This document shows, one piece after another, positions 7,181 through 10,955 of a stretch of 10,955 bases of DNA (position 1 is the first letter of the stretch; each line of letters starts with the position of its first letter). This DNA is from an uncultured Clostridia bacterium (GTDB lineage: Bacteria; Bacillota; Clostridia; Oscillospirales; Ruminococcaceae), in contig CAMWRN010000059.1 in NCBI GenBank assembly GCA_947176675.1, forward strand, positions 1 through 10,955, in the 5' to 3' direction. The notes beneath the pieces were generated by a model. That model was not told the origin of the DNA. It saw only the letters and a program-made list of their open reading frames with translations, and searched no databases. The translations under genes were made by a program, and so were the position numbers.

Positions 7181-7209
7181 TTGCATTTTTGTGCAAAATG
7201 TTGTATACT
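7181..7209 (+). promoter_or_regulatory. Probable proC promoter with an overlapping inverted repeat
   Basis: The -10 is TATACT (7204-7209, five of six matches), 17 nt after a weak -35 TTGCAT (7181-7186, three of six). The inverted repeat TTGCA-N6-TGCAA (7181-7185 and 7192-7196) covers the -35 and part of the spacer, so a repressor or activator site there is possible. Transcription would start near 7216, inside the shared GTAAACTGTTTA element. This promoter is divergent from that of hprK. Confidence 0.55.
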
Positions 7210-7214
7210 ATTTT

Positions 7215-7231
7215 GTAAACTGTTTAAATCG
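7215..7231 (+). promoter_or_regulatory. Candidate operator in the proC leader (shared element, copy 2)
   Basis: GTAAACTGTTTAAATCG begins 5 nt after the proC -10 box and contains the palindrome TAAAC-T-GTTTA. It resembles the element in the divergent hprK leader (7073-7086, minus strand) and occupies the same place relative to its promoter. It only loosely resembles a CcpA cre site and lacks the central CG, so I do not assign it to CcpA. Confidence 0.35.
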
Positions 7232-7253
7232 TTTCTGAAAGGAAGTATTAGTT

Positions 7254-8054
7254 ATGGCGGCGGTGGGATTTATCGGCGCGGGAAATATGGGCTATGCGAT
7301 AATCAAGGGCATTCACAGCAGCATAAAGGACGGAGACCTGTCCCTGTACGCATACGACGTTTCCGCGGCGGCTTTGGAGCGTCTGGCTGAATTCGGCGTA
7401 ACGCCTTGCTCGGACGAGGCGGAGCTTGTCGGAAAATGCGATTATATTTTTCTTGCGGTAAAGCCGCAGCAGCTCGATCCCGTTATGGACAGGATAGGAA
7501 GTTCGGTCACAAAAGATAAGGTGATAATTTCAATCTGCGCGGGTATAACGGCGGATTACATCTGCTCAAAAACGCTTCCCGAAGCAAAGGCAGTGCTTGT
7601 TATGCCTAACACGCCCCTGCTTCTTGGCGAGGGAGCTTCCGCTCTTTCGAGGAACGGAAACGTTTCGGACAGCGAGTTTGAGTTCGTTAAGAATATCTTC
7701 GCTTCCTGCGGAAAGGTCGCGGTGGTTCCCGAAAACAAAATGAAAGAGATAATCGCCGTGAACGGCAGCAGTCCCGCGTTTATCTACCTTTTCGCAAAGG
7801 CGTTTGTGAACTATGCTGAGACCGTCGGTATAGACAGCGGTGCGGCAAAGGAGCTTTTCGCACAGTCACTTGTGGGATCGGCGAAAATGATAACCGATTC
7901 GGGATATACTATAGACGAACTGATAAAAATGGTGTCCAGTCCCGGAGGAACGACTCTTGCAGGTCTCGACGAGCTTTACAGGGGAAAGCTGGAGGATACG
8001 GTGACAAAAGCTTGCGAAAGCTGCACCCGCCGCGCTTACGAGCTTTCCAAATAG
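7254..8054 (+). CDS. proC: Pyrroline-5-carboxylate reductase
   Basis: ProC reduces 1-pyrroline-5-carboxylate to L-proline with NAD(P)H, the last step of proline synthesis, in the cytoplasm. The 266 residues match the family. An N-terminal Rossmann motif GFIGAGNMGYAI (5-16) binds the cofactor. FLAVKPQQL (66-74), MPNTPLLLGEGASAL (117-131) and NGSSPAF (170-176) follow. The C-terminal signature SPGGTTLAGLDELY (229-242) is the substrate-binding and dimerisation helix region. GAAAGGAAG precedes the ATG with good spacing. No proA or proB is nearby, so the pathway is split. The gene opens the rightward unit and is followed, after 67 nt, by a SpoIIM-like membrane protein gene with no terminator between them. 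Confidence 0.96.
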   Translation: MAAVGFIGAGNMGYAIIKGIHSSIKDGDLSLYAYDVSAAALERLAEFGVTPCSDEAELVGKCDYIFLAVKPQQLDPVMDRIGSSVTKDKVIISICAGITADYICSKTLPEAKAVLVMPNTPLLLGEGASALSRNGNVSDSEFEFVKNIFASCGKVAVVPENKMKEIIAVNGSSPAFIYLFAKAFVNYAETVGIDSGAAKELFAQSLVGSAKMITDSGYTIDELIKMVSSPGGTTLAGLDELYRGKLEDTVTKACESCTRRAYELSK

Positions 8055-8086
8055 GGACGTTCTTAAACTAAACTTGTCCGCATAGA

Positions 8087-8113
8087 CTTTACTATCAATA
8101 AAAAAGTAAAGGA
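8087..8113 (+). promoter_or_regulatory. Hairpin overlapping the ribosome binding site of the SpoIIM-like gene
   Basis: CTTTACT (8087-8093) can pair with AGTAAAG (8105-8111), leaving an 11-nt AU-rich loop. The 3' arm covers the first bases of the Shine-Dalgarno AAAGGA (8108-8113). The stem is 7 bp and AT-rich, so it would be weak. It may modulate translation or may be chance. Confidence 0.3.
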
Positions 8114-8121
8114 CGGTCTGT

Positions 8122-8733
8122 ATGACGGACAACCACATTGTTCAAAAAAAGAGAGCCGACGGACGGCTCACTCTGCTCACTGCGCTTTATTTTGCGGGAG
8201 TTTTTCTGGGAGTTATCCTGTACGGAACGCTGGACGGCGAACGCCTCGGCGTGCTTAACGACATCACGGGAAGCTTTGTGTACGGCAGGCTCAATCACGC
8301 GTTTTGGGAAACACTGGTAAATTCCTTTTCGGGAGCGTTCCTGCTGCTTACTGCCTGCTTTTGGTTGGGATTCAGCGCGGCGGCTCAGCCGATAGAGCTG
8401 TTCGTTCCAGTCTTTCGGGGACTGGGAGCGGGGGTGTCTCTTGCCGGAATGTACGGGAGTTTTGGTCTTGCAGGGGTTGGGATGTCCGCGGTGCTTATTA
8501 TTCCGGGAGCGGTGCTGTCGGCGTTTGCACTGATAATCGCCGCAAGGGAATCTTTGGAACTGTCTGGAAAAATTTTTTCATCGGTTTTCGGGAGAGCTGC
8601 TTCCGGGGAAACAATAGATTTTCGGCTGTATGTCACAAAGTTTATAATATTGTTCATAATTCTTACGGTATCGTCTCTTGCGGATAGCCTCGCGACGTTT
8701 ATTTTCGCGGGCTTCTGGACGAGGCTTCTGTGA
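8122..8733 (+). CDS. SpoIIM-like integral membrane protein
   Basis: A 203-residue hydrophobic protein with about five membrane segments (roughly 16-36, 65-85, 95-118, 121-142 and 172-195) and short loops. The pattern of a first segment ending GVILYGTL, an amphipathic stretch, then VFRGLGAGVSLAGMYGSFG, IIPGAVLSAFALIIAARES and a last long helix resembles stage II sporulation protein M. SpoIIM forms the engulfment complex with SpoIID and SpoIIP in endospore formers, but SpoIIM-family proteins also occur in non-sporulating bacteria with unknown roles. The resemblance is by pattern, not a search. AAAGGA at 8108-8113 serves the ATG. It lies between proC and a DUF624 gene, probably in one transcript. 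If this is SpoIIM proper, it stands without spoIID or spoIIP in view. Confidence 0.6.
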   Translation: MTDNHIVQKKRADGRLTLLTALYFAGVFLGVILYGTLDGERLGVLNDITGSFVYGRLNHAFWETLVNSFSGAFLLLTACFWLGFSAAAQPIELFVPVFRGLGAGVSLAGMYGSFGLAGVGMSAVLIIPGAVLSAFALIIAARESLELSGKIFSSVFGRAASGETIDFRLYVTKFIILFIILTVSSLADSLATFIFAGFWTRLL

Positions 8734-8783
8734 GGTTCGCATAGGTCAAAATGGGGAAGTTACGGTAAAGGAGCTGCAATTTT

Positions 8784-9629
8784 TTGGCATTATTTGGTTA
8801 TGATTACGAAAAAGCGGGACGGGGCGTTTCTAAAAACGCGCCTAAGAAAAAAGCCTTTTTTGAGTTCTGGGAGATGTATTTCAGATACGCATGGAGGCTT
8901 ATAAAGCTTAATATGCTGACGTTTATTTTCTGTATCCCGATAGTCACGATAGGTCCTGCGCTGGCGGGAATGACAAGAGTCCTGCGGAAGTATTCGCTGG
9001 ACAAGAACGCGTTTATTTTCCACGATTTCTGGAAAGGCTTTTCCGAAAACTGGAAGCAGTCCCTGCCTGTAGGTCTGTTGGACACTCTGTTTGCGGTGTC
9101 GGCGGTAACGGCTATGTACGTTTACCCTCAAATGGCTCAGGCGGCGGAGTCGGGAGGATTCATCTATACAATATTCTGCGTTATCTCCGTAAGCTTTGCG
9201 CTCACGCTGTTTATGATGAATTTTTATATTTTCCCGATGATAGTTTCTACGGAGCTGTCTCTGAAAAATATAATCAAGAACAGCTTTTTCCTGACTTGTA
9301 TCGCGCTGAAAAAGAATTTTATCACTCTTGTTGCGGTTGCGGCAGCTGCGGCGATACTTTTTGTTATGTCGATAACAAATATCCTTTCACTGCTGTTTTT
9401 ACCGTTCTGGGCGATTACGTTTATCGGATTTATTATAATGTTCAATTCCTATCCGCAGATACAGAAATACGTTATAAATCCGTATTACGAGGAGCGGGGA
9501 ATGGACAATCCCGAGTACGACTATTTAAAACCTCTTACTGCCGAGGAAAGCGTTTTCACCGACCGCGGCGGCGAGGAGATGCCCATTGACGGAAAGGGCA
9601 AGAAGAAAAAAGGAAAAATTATTTCATAA
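8784..9629 (+). CDS. DUF624/YesL-like membrane protein, TTG start
   Basis: A 281-residue membrane protein resembling the DUF624 (YesL) family. The characteristic N-terminal block is present: WRLIKLNMLTFIFCIPIVTIGPALAGMTRVLRKY runs over 37-70, followed by FIFHDFWKGFSENWKQS (77-93). About five membrane segments are visible (near 40-62, 95-115, 127-152, 177-197 and 200-222). The C-terminal tail is charged and ends in a lysine run (271-276), probably cytoplasmic. Start choice: TTG at 8784 follows AAAGGAG (8767-8773) by 10 nt and no better ATG exists, so a TTG start is well supported. YesL-type genes often accompany sugar-uptake or two-component loci, but the function is unknown. No terminator separates it from the rpsO promoter, so readthrough into rpsO is possible. 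Confidence 0.8.
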   Translation: MALFGYDYEKAGRGVSKNAPKKKAFFEFWEMYFRYAWRLIKLNMLTFIFCIPIVTIGPALAGMTRVLRKYSLDKNAFIFHDFWKGFSENWKQSLPVGLLDTLFAVSAVTAMYVYPQMAQAAESGGFIYTIFCVISVSFALTLFMMNFYIFPMIVSTELSLKNIIKNSFFLTCIALKKNFITLVAVAAAAAILFVMSITNILSLLFLPFWAITFIGFIIMFNSYPQIQKYVINPYYEERGMDNPEYDYLKPLTAEESVFTDRGGEEMPIDGKGKKKKGKIIS

Positions 9630-9635
9630 AAACTC

Positions 9636-9664
9636 TTTACAAATTGGGTTTTATGTGGTATAAT
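9636..9664 (+). promoter_or_regulatory. Strong extended -10 promoter of rpsO
   Basis: The -35 TTTACA (9636-9641, five of six) and a perfect -10 TATAAT (9659-9664) are separated by exactly 17 nt. TGG immediately precedes the -10 and forms an extended -10 (TGn). It is the best promoter in the window, as expected for a ribosomal protein gene. It begins only 7 nt after the upstream stop codon. The start site would be near 9671. Confidence 0.88.
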
Positions 9665-9669
9665 AATTT

Positions 9670-9804
9670 CTGTCTTGTTTTGAACGAATGAGACAGCCGT
9701 CTGCTTGGTCTGCGGAGTAAGCCCGTTTCGGGACTCCTTCCGTGGAGATAACGCCTGCCGCTTACTATGCTGACGGGGAAATCTATAAAAGAGGTGTTTT
9801 CATC
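9670..9804 (+). promoter_or_regulatory. Structured rpsO leader, candidate S15 autoregulatory element
   Basis: The leader can form an 11-bp hairpin, CTGTCTTGTTT (9670-9680) with GAATGAGACAG (9686-9696) and a 5-nt loop, counting G-U pairs. Downstream two folds compete. Fold A nests CCGTC (9697-9701) with GACGG (9772-9776), AGTAAGC (9716-9722) with GCTTACT (9760-9766), CGTT (9724-9727) with AACG (9750-9753), and CTCC (9734-9737) with GGAG (9744-9747). Fold B is a compact hairpin, GGAGT (9714-9718) with ACTCC (9733-9737) plus CCCG-TTT-CGGG (9722-9732). S15 represses its own mRNA through unrelated RNA structures in several bacteria. That this leader does so is inference from position and pairing alone. 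GAGG at 9791-9794 is the ribosome binding site. Confidence 0.6.
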
Positions 9805-10071
9805 ATGATGAGAAAAGAAGAAAAAACAGCCGTTATTGAGGCTAACAGAACCAGCGAGAACGATACCGGTTCTCCCGAAGTACAGGTTGCTATCCTCACA
9901 AAGAGGATAAACGACCTTACCGAACATCTGAAGGTCCACAAGAAGGATCACCACTCCAGAAGAGGACTTCTGAAAATGGTTGGTCACAGACGTAATCTTC
10001 TCAACTACCTTGCAAAGAAGGATATCAACAGATACCGTGCAATAGTTGAAAAGCTCGGTCTGCGTAAGTAA
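9805..10071 (+). CDS. rpsO: 30S ribosomal protein S15
   Basis: S15 is a primary 16S rRNA-binding protein that organises the central domain of the 30S subunit at a three-way junction of helices 20-22. The family length of 88 residues is obtained with the ATG at 9805. The same frame opens earlier at 9742, but that extension would cover the structured leader, is not S15-like and lacks a suitable ribosome binding site. Two adjacent ATG codons (9805 and 9808) are possible starts; GAGG at 9791-9794 fits the first slightly better. The signature region TEHLKVHKKDHHSRRGLL (39-56) and MVGHRRNLLNYL (58-69) is intact. It has its own promoter and terminator and precedes pnp, the same order as in E. coli. 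Confidence 0.97.
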   Translation: MMRKEEKTAVIEANRTSENDTGSPEVQVAILTKRINDLTEHLKVHKKDHHSRRGLLKMVGHRRNLLNYLAKKDINRYRAIVEKLGLRK

Positions 10072-10080
10072 GATCATGCC

Positions 10081-10129
10081 AAAGGCAGCAGGTAAAGGTG
10101 AAAACCTTTACTCTGCCTTTTGCGCTTTT
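10081..10129 (+). terminator. Rho-independent terminator after rpsO
   Basis: AAAGGCAG (10081-10088) pairs with CTGCCTTT (10113-10120), and inside it GTAAAGGT (10092-10099) pairs with ACCTTTAC (10104-10111), closed by a GAAA tetraloop. This gives 16 bp with a small asymmetric bulge. The following T-run is interrupted (TTTTGCGCTTTT, counting the last three stem bases' neighbourhood), so some readthrough into pnp is likely. Confidence 0.85.
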
Positions 10130-10133
10130 CTCA

Positions 10134-10305
10134 CTTTTTGTGAAGTTTACGCAGTCACAAGCCAAAGGAACGATCAGGCGGCAGTTGTTTAGCATTAAAT
10201 CGTACCCGCAGCCAATGCGGGCAGGCTTTATTGCTAAAGCTGCGGTCTGTTAAAAATACGGCGTTCTGTCCAAAAGTGCAGAACGTCTTTAACAGGAGGA
10301 AAAAT
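10134..10305 (+). promoter_or_regulatory. pnp 5' region with three successive hairpins, the last reaching the ribosome binding site
   Basis: Hairpin 1: CTTT-TTGTGA (10134-10143) with TCACAA (10155-10160) and AAAG (10164-10167). Hairpin 2: GCAG (10181-10184) with CTGC (10240-10243), TTTAGCA (10188-10194) with TGCTAAA (10232-10238), TAAA with TTTA, and CCCGCA (10205-10210) with TGCGGG (10216-10221). An alternative pairs CCGCAG (10206-10211) with CTGCGG (10240-10245). Hairpin 3: CTGTTAAA (10247-10254) with TTTAACAG (10288-10295) and CGTTCTG (10262-10268) with CAGAACG (10279-10285); its 3' arm takes the first two bases of the Shine-Dalgarno AGGAGGA (10294-10300). I see no convincing promoter here. 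In E. coli PNPase represses its own mRNA at an RNase III-cut leader stem; a similar role here is inferred. Confidence 0.6.
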
Positions 10306-10955
10306 ATGTTTGAAAATCACAAAATTTTTAAGACCACTTACGCAGGCAGAGAGTTGACCGTTGAAACGGGCAAGACCTGCGAGCTTTCCAACGGTTCGTG
10401 CTGGGTTCGTTGCGGCGAGACAGTTGTTATGGCGAACGTTACCGCAAGCGTTAAGCCGAGAGAGGGCATTGACTTTTTCCCTCTTTCCGTTGATTATGAG
10501 GAAAGACTTTATTCAGTTGGACGTATCCCCGGTTCATTTATGAAAAGAGAGGGCAAGCCCAGCGAAAAGGCTATCCTTACTTCCAGAGTTGTTGACAGAC
10601 CTATCCGTCCGCTTTTCCCAAAGGATATGAGAAACGACGTTTCCGTTGTAATGACGGTGCTTTCCGTTGACCCCGACAATTCACCCGAGATCTGCGGCAT
10701 GATCGCTACTTCCGTTGCCATTTCCATTTCCGATATTCCCTGGAACGGTCCTATCGGTGGAATCAGCGCGGGTCTTGTCGACGGTGAGATCGTACTCAAC
10801 CCTACTCTTGCGCAGCGTGAAAAGTCCGACCTGAACCTTACAGTTGCGGGTACAATGGAAAAGATCGTTATGATCGAAGCGGGCGCAAATGAAGTTGACG
10901 ATGACACTATGCTGAAAGCTATCATGACGGGTCACGAGGAGATCAAGAAGATAGT
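10306..10955 (+). CDS. pnp: Polynucleotide phosphorylase, N-terminal part (runs off the window)
   Basis: PNPase is a phosphate-dependent 3'-to-5' exoribonuclease that also synthesises RNA tails; it acts in mRNA turnover as a ring-shaped trimer. Only the first 216 codons are present and the frame is open at the window edge; the full protein is normally about 700 residues. Seen here is the first RNase PH-like domain: start MFENHKIFKTTYAGREL, ETVVMANVTAS (38-48), FFPLSVDYEERLYSVGRIPG (57-76), the RNA-contacting loop FMKREGKPSE (78-87) and SRVVDRPIRPLFP (93-105). AGGAGGA ends 5 nt before the ATG. It lies 234 nt after rpsO, the widely conserved order, and is probably transcribed partly by readthrough and controlled through its leader hairpins. 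Confidence 0.97.
   Translation, partial: MFENHKIFKTTYAGRELTVETGKTCELSNGSCWVRCGETVVMANVTASVKPREGIDFFPLSVDYEERLYSVGRIPGSFMKREGKPSEKAILTSRVVDRPIRPLFPKDMRNDVSVVMTVLSVDPDNSPEICGMIATSVAISISDIPWNGPIGGISAGLVDGEIVLNPTLAQREKSDLNLTVAGTMEKIVMIEAGANEVDDDTMLKAIMTGHEEIKKI

Noticed and set aside
7214..7228. Catabolite-responsive element (cre) at the proC start site
   Set aside because: TGTAAACTGTTTAA lacks the central CG and several consensus positions; the palindrome is better left unassigned.
9742..9804. N-terminal extension of rpsO from an upstream ATG at 9742
   Set aside because: It would give a 109-residue S15 with a non-conserved leader and no suitable ribosome binding site; ATG 9805 gives the normal 88 residues.
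10138..10160. TTGTGA...TCACAA as a CRP/FNR-type operator
   Set aside because: The 11-nt spacing does not fit such sites, and the position after a terminator suits an RNA hairpin better.

Overview
The window looks like chromosomal core sequence from an anaerobic Firmicute of class Clostridia, most likely Ruminococcus or another Oscillospiraceae/Ruminococcaceae member. This rests on gene families and order (hprK, murB, rapZ and whiA in one operon; rpsO followed by pnp), strong AGGAGG-type ribosome binding sites, a TTG start and the protein sequences. No database was searched, so the genus is an inference. I see no phage, insertion sequence, CRISPR array, tRNA or rRNA gene. No gap between genes exceeds 300 bases.

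Left two thirds (1-7118, minus strand). One promoter near 7091-7118 reads leftward through eight genes: hprK (HPr kinase/phosphorylase), a PHP-family phosphoesterase, a TIM-barrel sugar isomerase-like protein, murB, rapZ, an alpha/beta hydrolase of the hormone-sensitive-lipase type, whiA, and a short S51 (PepE-like) peptidase homologue. hprK, murB, rapZ and whiA form the familiar clostridial core that links carbon-catabolite signalling, cell-wall precursor synthesis and the WhiA regulator. In many relatives yvcK/glmR sits between rapZ and whiA, and an HPr-like gene (crh) follows whiA. Here those two places are taken by the hydrolase and the peptidase homologue. The hydrolase is clearly more AT-rich than its neighbours yet starts 2 nt after the rapZ stop, so it looks like an acquired gene now embedded in the operon.

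Divergent region (7057-7253). Leftward (hprK) and rightward (proC) promoters lie back to back. Each leader carries a similar GTAA(A)CTGTTTA..TCG element just downstream of its -10 box, a possible shared operator.

Right third (7254-10955, plus strand). proC (proline synthesis) is followed by a SpoIIM-like membrane protein and a DUF624/YesL-like membrane protein that starts at TTG. A near-consensus extended -10 promoter then drives rpsO (ribosomal protein S15) through a structured leader of about 135 nt that has two competing folds, a candidate S15 autoregulatory element. A strong hairpin terminator follows rpsO. Next comes a 5' region with three successive hairpins, the last reaching into the Shine-Dalgarno of pnp (polynucleotide phosphorylase), which runs off the window. 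The most interesting unexplained material is in the two RNA leaders and the divergent control region, not in a new protein system.
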